64,000 nt of DNA from Aspidiotus rigidus (taxonomy: Eukaryota; Arthropoda; Insecta; Hemiptera; Diaspididae): positions 18,456,001 to 18,520,000 of the forward strand of contig JAVHKY010000054.1 in assembly GCA_035079385.1 (NCBI GenBank), written 5' to 3'. Both the position numbers and the translations under genes were made by a program. The notes under the pieces were generated by a model that did no database searches, was not told the DNA's origin, and was given only the letters and a program-made list of their open reading frames with translations. This document shows, in pieces, positions 36,841 to 48,348 of this stretch (positions within the stretch are counted from its first letter, which is position 1; the number at the start of each line of letters is the position of its first letter).

Positions 36841-38665
36841 TTAATTAATAAACAACAGCTCTTTGGTAGATATTACGCGACTATCAAAAAAAAATCGTCC
36901 TCTCTTTTCCACTGGTTTATCGAGGACTTCGATGACTTGTTCCAAATCAACTTTACAGATGTCTTGAATACGCGGAAAAGAAAATCCAATCATGAAGTTA
37001 TGTTCCTGGTTCTTTAGAGCAATACGAAGAAGAAAATTAATTTCAAACTGATTTTTGGATCTGCCTACTTTAAGTTTCTCGACTCGTCCCACAAAATATT
37101 TTATTATTTCTTTCTTCGTTCCGAAATAATAAATAATCGAACAGATGACGAACTTGCCCGTTGATAAATCTTTTGGACTCACAGCCATTGTGGAATTTTT
37201 CCCAACTTCTGGACTTTGTTCCGATGGTTTATCGTCAGTGACCTCTTCAACGACCTCTTCTTCGATTTCATATTCATCAGTGCAGTGTCTTCATCAGAGT
37301 CTTGAGAGGAGCTCTCATCCTGAAACAGACTTTTCTGGTGTCGTACTGCCTTATAATTGACCGCTTTCGCTCGAGGCTTTTGATTCGGATTTCTCTTCTT
37401 CATATCAGGGGTGACAAGTTTACTGAAAGTTGCCGAAACAGTTGCGGAGGTTAGAGTAGTCGATGAAGTTACAGTTGGAGTAGATTTTTCAGGTTCTTGT
37501 TCCTGAGCAGTGGGGATTGACGGAGCAAATGCCTCATCTGGGATTTGACTAGGATTGTGAGGGAATACACCACAAGCTCTGAATCCACTTCTTACATTGG
37601 ATGCAGTGGCTGCTCGGGGCCACACTTTCGAAATAATTTTGCAAAAATCTACTTTGTCCAGTTTGACCGATTTTGTAAGATCCCAATAATCGGAAACTTC
37701 GTCATCCCAATATGTTTCTGCAGGACCGTAAACACTTTTGTCTAGAGGCTGAAGTTCTTGGGTTGTATTACTTGGGAGACAAAATAAAACAACATCCAAC
37801 TGCTCTGCTACATCTGCGATTGTTAAATCAATATGACATTTGGCTCCGTCTAAAATTAACAGACACTTCCCTTGCGGTTTGAACTTTGCAAAAAAATGTA
37901 GGAACGTCACAAATGTCTCATGATTCATTGATCCTTTAGGAGTTATGTGCACTTCAGATCCAGCTGGTAGATTATCCCTTGAAGAGGATGAAAAGCGGCA
38001 TTGTAGAACCCATAGCATTTCCGCATCCTACCACTGTCACATTTTCCCCATGCTCTTTTCCGCGGGCGTGATTTTGTTTCACTCCTTTCTCAGTGAGAAC
38101 GCGATCGGCTCTGTGTTTGCACATCCGAATGCCCTTTTCGTCTACGTTAAAAATACGATGGGGTTCGTTCACAATATTCAGTTCGATCAAGATATCCTTT
38201 AGTTTCTTGAAATAGTCTTCCACGAGAGGTCGATTCAGCTTTTGAGCTCGCTCTTCTTTGAGAGGTTGCGCAGTTCTCACGGTTATATCATTATGTCGCT
38301 TGAGGAAACCGTAGTACCAGTCTTTACCTGCTTTACGTTTCTCACAATTGAAAATGAGGAATTGAATTCTCTTTGACAAAGGTGAAAACTGCGCGTCTGA
38401 CTGCTTTCTGCGTCAACGGAAAGCCGTAGGAACTCAATTTGAAAATACGTTCTTTCAAAACTGCCTCCTGTTCTTTGGACAGTGTAGTCTTTCGTCCCGG
38501 CTTTCCTCGATCTGAAACTTCTTTTGACAAGTATTCCCGTAGGGTTCTGCGAGGAATGTCGTAGACAATACTGGCACGGCGAAGAGACATCTTATTTGCT
38601 CGCACTTGCTCGATTGCTGCCTGCATACTGGCTTTTGACCACAAACTACGCTGTTTCGGAGCCAT
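36841..38665 (-). pseudogene. Pogo-type transposase (DDE), frameshifted
   Basis: The frame starts at ATG 38665 with 'MAPKQRSLWSKASMQAAI' and 'IPRRTLREYL', a psq-type helix-turn-helix. A CENPB-like stretch follows ('FPLTQKAVRRAVF', 'DWYYGFLKRHNDI'). Next are 'IFNVDEKGI' (first Asp), 'CLLILDGAKCHIDL' (second Asp) and 'LPSNTTQELQPLDKSVY' (third acidic site), the DDE_1 core. A Ser/Thr-rich hinge leads to a C-terminal region ('GKFVICSIIYYFGTKKEI', 'FSFPRIQDI') seen in insect pogo-like proteins. Frame changes lie near 38360, 37985 and 37180, so the gene is broken though all catalytic residues remain. No clear TIR pair was found. Confidence 0.85.
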
Positions 38666-38875
38666 CTGATAACAAAAACAGAGTACAGCATATGTAGCAT
38701 CTTGATTCGATTGATATATTTCTCGTACTCTTTTATCAAAATCATCTAAATTTGAATTGTCCGAGTATAACGATAACCATTCTCCATTATTCTGTTCATA
38801 TTCACAACAATTAATTCGTAATCCCTGAGAAACAGAAGTATTACCTGGTATGTATAATTTTTTTCCCCCAAGTTT

Positions 38876-39537
38876 TGCAACAATAAGTCTTGAAATGATG
38901 AAGCCTTTTCTGCCCCCCCCCCCCAAAAAAAAAAAAAAAAAAATGGGCCCATAGGGGCACAAAAATGAACTTAATCGGTGGCATATTCTTATTAATATTA
39001 TTCATTACACCTTCCTTCACCTGTGTACTAAATTTCAAGTTTTTCTGATGAAATTTATGATTTTGTGAAATTTTGAGCCCCAAGGCCCCTAAAGAAAGAG
39101 TCTATGTATAGAAAAAAATTCCTTGCAGCATTTCTTCGAGCAACTCACCCAATGCATATATTTTGTATAATTTTTTTCCAATTTCTGCAACAATAGTGTT
39201 CAAAGTAAGCAAGCATCTCCCCACCAAAAAATGGGCCCCGGGGGGGGTACAAAAATGAACTTACTACGTGGCATTCTTGTTAATATTATTCATTACCTCT
39301 TCCTTCACCTGTATACCAAATTTCAAGTTTTTCTTATTACATTTACAATTTTGTGTAATTTTGGGCTCAAGGCCCCTAATGGAAGAGTGCGTGTAGGAAA
39401 AAATTTTAATACATTTTTTCTGCAACAGTAATCTGCAAAATGAACCCTCCCTCCCCAAAAAAAAGTGGACCTCTGGGGGCACAAAAATGGACTTTCTGCG
39501 TGGCTTTCTTGTTAATATCATTTATTACACCTTCATA
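38876..39537. repeat. Tandem repeat, 2.5 diverged units
   Basis: Three successive units share 'ggg(g)cacaaaaatg(a/g)ac', 'ttaatatta(t)tcattac', 'aatttcaagtttttct' and 'ctcaaggcccctaa'. Units start near 38876 (about 310 bp), 39188 (about 233 bp) and 39421 (partial). A C/A homopolymer (38917-38942) lies in the first. The unit differs in length because of internal deletions. Confidence 0.75.
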
Positions 39538-39548
39538 TATATCATATA

Positions 39549-39592
39549 CGAGCCGCTGACGGGCCGCCTTCGGCGGCCCTTGGCGGCTCGGC
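39549..39592. repeat. GC-rich nested hairpin
   Basis: An inner stem GGGCCGCC-TTC-GGCGGCCC lies inside an outer stem CGAGCCGC..GCGGCTCG. It stands out sharply from AT-rich surroundings. On the minus strand it lies downstream of the Helitron helicase, the place where Helitron-type elements carry a 3' hairpin; the assignment is positional. Confidence 0.6.
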
Positions 39593-40008
39593 CTGCCGGT
39601 GGCTCCTAACAGTTGCTCGCTCGTTATTGTTGTTGTTACATTTTAGTGGGGTGGCTAAATTCCCCATAAAAACCGTGCATACGATAGAAATATTATAACT
39701 TTTAAAATACCCGTTCAAAGTGATCGATGGATCTAAAACATAGCCACGTATATTTTTAATTATCATACATAGTTATTAAAGAGTGGGGGAGGAAGTAAAA
39801 ATTTCAAGTAAAAGGTCGGTTATGATTGGGAAAGGAATTAAGATAAATGTATACCTTTTTGATCTTGCAAATCTAGTCAGGTTGTTGAATCGTCGCTTCG
39901 CTTGCACATACTATTCTGTAAGACTTACAATGTGGAGTTATAATTTGAACTGAGTTTCCCTTTGTTGGATTGCTGTTTTGAAATTTCTTACAAACTGCAA
40001 TGGAGGTC

Positions 40009-40066
40009 GGTTCCCTCTCAGTGAAAACGGCCAGCACCGCGTGAAGGTAGGGAACCGTCGCTGGCC
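40009..40066 (+). other. Pseudoknot-like motif (two interleaved perfect stems)
   Basis: Stem 1 pairs GGTTCCCT (40009-40016) with AGGGAACC (40049-40056). Stem 2 pairs GGCCAGC (40029-40035) with GCTGGCC (40060-40066). ACC/GGT (40036-40048) could form a third short stem. The order 1-2-3-3'-1'-2' recalls the core of HDV-like ribozymes, but no P4 stem fits between the last two strands. Confidence 0.35.
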
Positions 40067-40235
40067 TTTTCTCTTTCTTTCACGTTTCTGTATATGAGGA
40101 GGTTGAAATTTTTTTCTTCTTCTTCCGGAATAAAGTCAAAAAATAGGAGTAAATAAAAGAATATCATAATTATTAATCTTTTATTTTCAGCCTACATTAA
40201 CCGTCCATAGGTATGTGATGGGGCGCATATTATTA

Positions 40236-40735
40236 CTACTCTTTCCAAGACAATAAAATGTCATGTACTATATTTCGAGTGGCTACTGAATCGTTGTTCA
40301 AAATGTTCTCTTTCTTGGTCAGGAGGCAAATGTTATCCTTTCTTCGTGCCCTGCTTAGCGCCACATAGAGTTGACCGTAATGTGACCCAATGTGAAATTT
40401 CATTCAGACGTTTGGTGGGTCTGGTCGGCAATATTTGAATGTGCCTCCCATTAAAGAGCTGTGCCGGTTTGATGTCGTCCCATAATCCCATCAAGTACAC
40501 ATTGACTGGGCAGAAATTAGTATTTTTACGTACTATTTGACTGGGCAGAAATTAGTATTTTTACGTACTATTTCAAAAAATGCGTTAATGAGATCCCCTG
40601 ACAATTCATCATGTAGAATCTCATTCTCTACGCTACCGTCCGTCATACTGTTTGAAAGAAAAATATACAACTTCGAATGATACAAATGGAACAACTGTTG
40701 CGTGTATGAGTCTAACGTAAAATGATGCAACGCCG
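40236..40735 (-). pseudogene. Helitron helicase C-terminal remnant
   Basis: Minus-strand reading gives 'LSGDLINAFFEIVRKN', 'YLMGLWDDIKPAQLFNGRHI' (the family's PxxLxNGTRL region) and, after a frame change, 'YGQLYVALSRARRKDNI'. The last is the conserved C-terminal motif of Helitron/Pif1-type helicases. The stretch between the last two motifs is much shorter than usual, so about 80 residues are deleted. A 36-bp duplication (about 40505-40573) repeats 'IVRKNTNFCPV'. The frame ends near 40237. This is clearly a dead fragment. Confidence 0.65.
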
Positions 40736-43369
40736 CGCCACGCGCTTCTATTTATATCAATCGTCGCTACTGCTGGATCATTTCGAGAGCATTCGAGAAC
40801 TGTCAAAAAAACGGAAGGAAGAGAGCCTACTTCCAGAAACTACTCGAACGGTCAGCGAGAAACTACTCGAACGGTCAGGTTAACCGGTCGCGTCGTTTTT
40901 TGTAAGGTTGACCCGCCCTAACCACGCCCTAACGATGCGTAGGTAGCGCTTCAGATTTACCGAGTTTCCAATAGATAGCGGCACTTGAATTTTCGGCCAC
41001 GCGAATTTTCGGCACGCGATTTTCTTGCGTCACTCGATTTTTTAGCGTCACGCGCGCGAGCTTACAGGTTTATATAATAGATATACCTCAACACCAAATT
41101 TCATACTTTTTTGACAAAATGCACAATTCTTTCCTTACTGCCTGTACTAATACATACAAGATGCGCACGCACAACGTGATTTATTCCCTAGAGAAAAATC
41201 TGCGTGGAAGAACGAAACGCGACTTCGCGCTGTATTGAAGCACGTAAAGAACGCCTTTTTATGCATACAAACTGAAAAAGAAATTCAGCGAAAATTCTTG
41301 AGATTTAAAAGTATTGCGAAAGTTGAGAGCGCTTGTGTCTGAGCTATGAGAAGGACTTGGAAGAATTCCTCCGAAGATATCTTTTCATGCACGCTCTAAA
41401 TTACGAGGTTCGACTACGGAAAAGATTCCCTGCATCCTTCGATTTCGTAGATTTATTTTTCAATATTATATTCTAGATGAACGTTACTTGTAGTACACCC
41501 TATTGTATCGAGAACGAAATTTGTTAGTGAACCTCTGTGTGTACGCAGACGAGTGCGTGTCTGTCTGCAGTTTCTTCTTTTTTTTTTCTTTGTTTTTGTA
41601 CGTAGTACAAGGGTTAGACTAGAAAAACCCAAAATTATATTAAATCGATCGAAATACAGGAGAATATGAACTATTGCTAGACGTTGTAGAAGAACGAGAC
41701 GACAGCGAAAGTAAAAAGCGATCATGAATGCATTTTTTGAGAGAGAAACAGATGGTCGATTTTTTGTTCGCATTTTGTAATGCATGAGAGAGTAAAATTT
41801 CACGTGCTCTGTGAATATTTAAATACCCTTTTTTTTTTCAACTTTTGCGCACTTTTGATGATGGAACTCAAAAAACAACAGCAAAGCGATGCGAATAATG
41901 AAAAGTTTTACATTGTACATCAGAAGAACAAACGTAGCGGCAAACAGTAATTTCACGTTGTCGAGAAAACTCTGGCAACATCCCCGTGATCGTTAGTTCG
42001 TTAAGGTTACTTTTTTGAAGTAGACCCACGCCATAATTAATAGTTCTCTCGTTTTCTTGATTAATTTACGATTGAATTAAGTTGAAAGTTTCGCAACTAG
42101 AGCGTGTATGCGGGCTGTGTTCGAATGTATGTTAAATTTAATGGAAAAACAAAAAATTTTGCTAACACTTCTGTGTTTTGCGTTTATTTGATATCGGCGA
42201 TGGCAAAGAAAGAAAGAAAAAAAAATAATAATGAATTACGACTGCCATCATTTTCGTACACGTGAATATTTTTCCTGGTTCTCGATTATCGACGGGTGAA
42301 TAATTAATTCTTTTTTAAAAGACCTTTTGAGGCTCGATTGTCATCAATCACTGAAATTCAATGGTAGCGATTTGGCAGGTTCGGTTTCTTTTTCCCTTCC
42401 CTCTCATTAAACGTGACAAACGAATCAATCGGAAAGCTGTAATAATTCTGATTGAACTGGTAAACAGCATTCTTTCTTTCTTCTTTCTTTCTCGCATTGT
42501 TCAAGAATATTTCTCCATTATTTTTGAAAAATACGCTGTATTAATACCGCAACGTTAGATTTGCTCGGATTTGTTTGCAAGTGCAGCATTATAAAATATT
42601 GACGAGATCTACGTCGTTAGGAATTCATGCTAATGGCATGGTAGAGCAATAATATTTGTTCGATTTGAAGGAAAAGTGCTATGTATTTTCTCGCGTGCGT
42701 ATTGTCGAAAGATTTGAGGATCTCTCTTGTTTGTATTACTAGGTAACGAAAGAGATAAGGTCACTAGTGTAACAAGTTGTGTTATCGTGTAGAAACGAAT
42801 TTTTAACTAGAGAAATTACGATTTTTTTAGAATTTTGCGATGACAGATTGCCAAAAAACAAAAAAAAACTATGATGTATTACGTGTAGGCACCTCCTCTC
42901 TGTCGTGGTAGACATTTTTTTTTTATTTCTCATTCGTATTCCCGAACTACATTATAAACATCGTATCTGATGTATTGTTGGTCAAAAACTACTTTATTAC
43001 TTTGGTATAAAATTATGATGGTGATAATTTTTATTAATGAGCATGTATAATGTATTCACGGAAGAGTATTACAATAAAAGGACCTCAACTTTATTATTTT
43101 ACCTTTTTTTATTAGTTAGCTTACAAGAGTACTAAGTTGTACATCACTACTGAAGAACAAGGCCTTGTACATTGATTCTTGTAGGAAAAAACTGTGATCT
43201 TGTTAGCTACAACGTCAACAATACCGTATCGTGATTGGTTCACTGTTTAACCCATATGCGGCATTTCCATTGGTTTCTAGGTTTACTATCATCTTATTGG
43301 TTGGTTCTATTCTCTTCCCAATCATCTGTCGCTGTCAAATGTGATTACATTGTTCGAGAGGCCTTTTCT
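40736..43369. other. No recognised gene
   Basis: It begins with CG-rich 'cgaacggtcag' and 'cacgcgattttc' style repeats (40850-41070) that may be further Helitron sequence. The rest is AT-rich non-coding DNA with a short inverted 'acttttgcgcacttttg' region. No exon was recognised. Confidence 0.45.
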
Positions 43370-43542
43370 CAGGGTGTCCACTTGTCTGGAAAATCTGGAA
43401 GTCAGGGAAAAGTCAGGGAATTTTCTGAGATACGTCAAAAAAGATCGAGCTAAGAAGTTTTTTGCTTTTCAGTGGAGATTATGGTCTGGAAAAACCTGAA
43501 AAAGTCAGGGAATTTCATTTCAGAGAAAAAGTGTACACCCTG
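43370..43542. mobile_element. CAGGGTGTCCAC MITE, copy 2
   Basis: Ends CAGGGTGTCCACTT and AAAGTGTACACCCTG, 173 bp, flanked by a direct TTTCT duplication. The interior matches the 14086 copy in reverse orientation ('gattatggtctgga', 'gtcagggaatttt'). Confidence 0.85.
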
Positions 43543-43559
43543 TTTCTCTTCCTTACCAT

Positions 43560-44970
43560 CGGAATGTCCTTCAGTTCCAGAGTTTTCTTCTCTTTGTGCA
43601 GTTTTCTGCATGTATGACTTCAAATATTCCTTCACCATTGCATTGTGCTGTTCTTCATTGCTGTCTCTGCCACTTCTTTTCCCATTGATATTTCGTGCTC
43701 GTTTCTTCTGATGTTGAACTTTCTCCTAGTCTCACCAATGTAGTTCTCTTCGCACTGTTCGCAAATGAGCTTACGCTCCGCTCTCTGGCTGGTCGTGGCT
43801 TATTCTCTTCACTACGGGTGGGTTATTATGGGTGACCACATGTCATTGCTTTGCCATGGGTTGTCTTGTTCGATTCCATAAGAACTCACTTGACCACGCC
43901 TCCAGAGTAGCCGTTCGGCGTTGCGATCTGCTCAATTTCTTTCCTGTTCATTGTTCTTTGGGACAAAGATCGCTCGTTAGCAGCAGTTCTGAATTGCCGT
44001 CAGTTTGTACCTCGGTGGATGGAGGTGTCGGTGTGCGTTCACTTCCTGTAGATCTCTTGTTCATCTCTAGCGTGAGTGTTCTCCTCTGTGAATTCGATAC
44101 TTTCATTCATCGCATTCTTTTCCAGAAGCAGTTGGTCACCTTTCTGCCAGTGCCTGACCGCACAATCAAAATATCATCTATCCATCTGTTTCTTAACTTG
44201 CTTCCTTTCAGTATCTTGTTTTCCATACCATTCGTGAATATCTCCTTCAGTATCGGTGACAGCGGTGATACGTCTTCCTGTTTGTAGAACTTGTTATTGA
44301 ATCGGAAGTAGTTCTAGCCCATGGTATTTGTTGTTTCGCAGCACAGTGAGAAATCTCTCCTTTGGTACGTGTTCGTGATTTCCGTCTTGTCCAATCGCTC
44401 TATCAGCTCTCTATTGCTTCTGGTGCTTTATTTGGGTACGATGTGGTAGTTTTCTTTCAAGCATCTGACGGTGATGTTTGCTATCTGATAGCATGGTTAT
44501 TTAATGCTCTTATAACTCCCTAGAATTTTGCGATACAGGGCTCCTCTCAAGCGTCCTCTGATTGCCAGGTACATCGCTCTCTTTCAAAACAATTTTCAGT
44601 CTGTTCTGGTCTCTCTGGGTCTGGTCCTTCAACAGCTTTTAATATCCATTATCTGCAATGTTTGCCATTACCACTACCGTGTTGCCTTTGTCCGCCTTCG
44701 TCAAGATCAAGTCCTTTTTCTGTAGATTTATGACCTTCGTCTGCATTACTTGCGTTCTGTCATTGATTCGGCGTCCAACTGAACTTTCGAAACTCTGGTT
44801 CGGGCTTCTGGTATCACATCATATTCTATGTTTTGGATTACTTGCTCGCTGCTAATGGCAATATTTTCGAGCTTACACTGCGTCAATTTATTTTATCTTT
44901 AATTCCTATCATGTTTTGCGGCTAATCGTTGAAACCATTTGTAAGACGATCGCTGCAAAAACGTGGCCTC
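43560..44970 (-). pseudogene. Penelope-like element, copy 3
   Basis: Minus-strand pieces in several frames: 'KKDLILTKADKGNTVVVM' (RT N-terminal motif), 'ILKGSKLRN', 'WIDDILIVRSGTG' (degenerate YVDD), and, after more breaks, 'LICEQCEENYIGETRRKFN', the GIY-YIG core with its Cys pair, plus 'IRRNEHEIS'. The order and spacing match copy 2, from which it differs by many indels. It is heavily decayed. Confidence 0.8.
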
Positions 44971-45205
44971 TTATCACTCGTACTACATTTGAAGGATTCT
45001 GACACAGATTAAATTATTTAATCTGAGTTAGAATCTTCTACAAATGTATTGCTTATTGGTGCTTTCTTTGTACTCGTTCCCGATTTTCCTAAAAAGCATA
45101 AGCTTGAGTGGTGGCCCCAGGAATTTTGCCCAAGGTAGGCCAGCCGGAGGCCTGTGAATTGCCAGGTAGGGCGACGCTTCAAAAGGGGTTCCTTTGGTGT
45201 ATTTA

Positions 45206-45700
45206 TTTCTGTTTGCACAATCGCGACATCTTTACACATCTTTTTACACAGTTTGAAGGACAAAACATAATCCCATGACGTTGTACGAAAATCTGCCCGT
45301 TCGCGTCTCAAACAATCACTAACCGATTCAAACCCGAGCGCACCCCACGATACCACCTTCAAAGAATTTCTACAAAAAACTGTTGGGCAGGCCAAAAGGT
45401 AGGCCGAAAAATTTTTGGGGAGGCCTAGCCTATCCGGCCTCCTTCTGGGACCGTCACTGATAAGCTTTAAACATGGTTTCAGCAAAGTATAACAATTAAA
45501 CTCGGGGATAGGGGGAGTGTTTCTACACCATACCTGCAACATTTTCAAGGTGGTATCGTGGCTTGTGCTCGTGTCTGAATCGATTAGTGACTGTTTGGAA
45601 TGCGAACGGGCAGATTTTCGTACAACGCCATGGGATAATGTTTTGTCCTTCGAACTCTGTAAAAAGATTTGTAAAGATGTCGCGATTGTGCAAAATACGC
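45206..45700. repeat. Long inverted repeat with spacer
   Basis: About 45206-45372 is mirrored by 45545-45700: 'cacaatcgcgacatcttta', 'aggacaaaacat', 'tgtacgaaaatctgcccg', 'gataccacctt'. The arms are about 160 bp and the spacer about 170 bp. The spacer and left flank repeat 'aggtaggccag' and 'ggaggcct' motifs. An ORF on the minus strand (45018-45548) crosses arm and spacer and is not a supported gene. Confidence 0.75.
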
Positions 45701-45800
45701 AATACCTGCATTACGTTTGGAATGAGACTTCCCCTGCTCTTGTGAATAGTCATGATTCATGAAGTTCGTAGGGGTACTGAAGCCTGCATTGGAAGGGTTG

Positions 45801-48311
45801 ATCATCCTTGAAATAAATAAGAAGATCCCCCTTTCGGTAATGGTCTTCTGTGTGCATTCTTCTAATACAGCGTTCCACTTTCCGCGGGCACATTGGGCAG
45901 TTGAGTAACTGGGACGTGTCAGTCATCTGTCTTCGCTTTCGTTTTGTACTCCTTTTTCCCCTCAGCCGGTGCCTGAATTACAAAATATGATAATATCTTG
46001 TAAAGGAGTAAATATGTAGGACAAAAATACATAGTTCTGAAAGAAAGTTCCCTCGGCCGCCTTAATTTCCACATTTGAACCGGGTCAACTGTGCTCAACA
46101 TCACCTCCATTGCAGACGTGAAGTTCCCTTTGCGATCTGCTGCGGATTCTATGATTAGAACCATTCAGCCGGGAGACGAGGCTTCGACAGTTGTCGTCAC
46201 CCCGCCCCCCTCCAAGGCGGCTATTACCATTCGCCTACGAGACCTACGCGGCTCTAAGACGGGCGACATTGACGAATCTGACAGAAAACAACTATGAATA
46301 GTAATTTATTCAATGCCTGAAATGTTATCGTTTTCCAACCGCTCCTCTCTCTTACCTAAGATTGGTTCGTAGGCGTCGTTCCTCGAGTCATCCGCGACTG
46401 CGACGGTCATGGTTGTGGTGATTGTATTTGATGCCTCGATGCAAAGTTGTGCTCTGGTGTCACTGTCTTATGTCTTTGCTCTGACGTCTCCTCTCCTCTG
46501 CCCGAATTTCGAAATTTGCGTCTGCCTTGCAGATGACCTTGAGACTAATTTTCCCCTCTCCGCTTGCGAGTACCTCTCTTTTTATACTGGGTTCATGCAG
46601 TGAAACATGGAGCTTGGTGATCTTTTTGTACCGTTCCTTTATTTTGTTCTCTACTCTCATATTTTTAGGCTCATTCACTGCTGCACTACTTCCTAGTTGC
46701 CTAATAGTCGTTCGTCTCATACATTCATCATCGCATGTGTGACTCTCAGAAACTTGAAAACCTTTTTGACGACGTCTGGTGGTGTTAAACAATTTCAACA
46801 ACTGCTTCATCCTCAAAATAACAAGATGCCGAGTTCTTGAATAAAAGATTCAAATGCCATATTATTTGTAAAATCTGTACAAAACAGATTCCCTTTTCGT
46901 CCCAGAACCCACGAGCTGAGACTTTTTTAGGGTAGCTCTTGTAAAAGTCTCATCGAGTGGAATATCAAGTTGAAGTTTTGGACATTGTAGCCTATTACTG
47001 GCCTACAGTATTTTTGTTTTAGAAAAGAAGATAAAAAAAGGTAGGCTGGGAGAACAGTAGCAGACCGTACTCTCCGAAAACGATGATTTCGTTCCAGATA
47101 GAGACAAAGTACTATAAAAGTAACTTCAGATGGGTAGCTTCTCGTAAGTTTATCGCGTGTTAGTCGTAAACGCACATATACGTAAAGCAGTCGGAAACTC
47201 TTTCTAATGGAAATAATACGGTATGCTCCATATCTCCGGATTAGCGAACAGCTTTATGTCCTCGCGGGTGAAATTCATTTCAATCTTTTCTTCATTGTCT
47301 CGTCAAATTGCAAAAGAGACTTCGTACATTTCCCAACGCTATGTACGCTAATAAATTACTCGATAAAGTTGGACGAAGGAAGGAAAACAGGAAAATAATA
47401 ACGCGACACCGACAAAATGTAGGAGGAAAAAAAGAAAACGACTGAATTCTAGAACAAACTATCTCGAAGAGCGAAAAAAGCGCGCCCAAGTTGAAGAGTG
47501 GAGTACCTCATGGAAATGGAAACGATCTTGTATGTATACTCGTATAATCAAAATATCGGGAGGCGTTTCTGCAGGCTGTACGAAAAATGTAAAACTATAC
47601 TCGAGTCGTCGAAAGCGCACCGCGTTCCGCTTTTTGTACCTTTCGAACAATAAAAAGACGTCCTTAATGGTGACACCGGATCCACGAAAATTTATTAGGT
47701 AGTATAAGAATGCGCGCCGAAAGTTTTTATACACCTCAAAAGGCGATTCCCTCCCTTCGGCTGCTTCCTATTTGCCGAAATTTCTATGTCGTATAAACAC
47801 ACACGAGGGAGAAGAGACGAAAGTTTCGACGTCGTACACGCGTTATTTTTGATGACGAGAAAACTATCGCGCGCGGTACAAAAGAAACATTCTCACGTCA
47901 GTCTGTAGGTATATAATTCAACAGCTGTAATACGATATGATGGCGAAAGGGGGGGAAAGATGATGAACTTTTCGAAAGCGATAATATCAACAAAATTTTT
48001 TGACCTTGTCCCGTTTACGCGCGTGTGAACAATCGAGTTCGCTTTCTAAAGGATTTGACGTTGCGGGAGAAGAATTTGTGAGAGTAAATAACGCGTGGTC
48101 GCTTCCGAGCACGTCGGATCGCGTCGAAATAAAGACAGCATAATATCAGGAAATTCGAGAACGAAATTTAAGCCGTTAGAATCACAACAAGCGTCCAATT
48201 AAATGCGCGAACGTGGAGGAGGCAAACGCGTTCGTTCATTAAAATTGTACCGCGGGCGGCCGCACTAATCAACCTCTTCTCCAGTTCTACGCAGAAAACG
48301 CCTGAACTCTG

Positions 48312-48348
<37 letters not shown>

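Noticed and set aside
38746..38962. Extension of the pogo ORF upstream of ATG 38665
   Set aside because: The extra residues come from a homopolymer (poly-F/G) and tandem repeat; the psq helix starts naturally at 38665.
40009..40066. Complete HDV-like ribozyme
   Set aside because: Only three bases separate the last strands of the two main stems, leaving no room for P4 and the catalytic joining segment; kept only as a pseudoknot-like motif.
45018..45548. 176-codon minus-strand ORF
   Set aside because: It crosses one arm and the spacer of an inverted repeat, and its mirror arm yields similar chance ORFs; no domain was seen.
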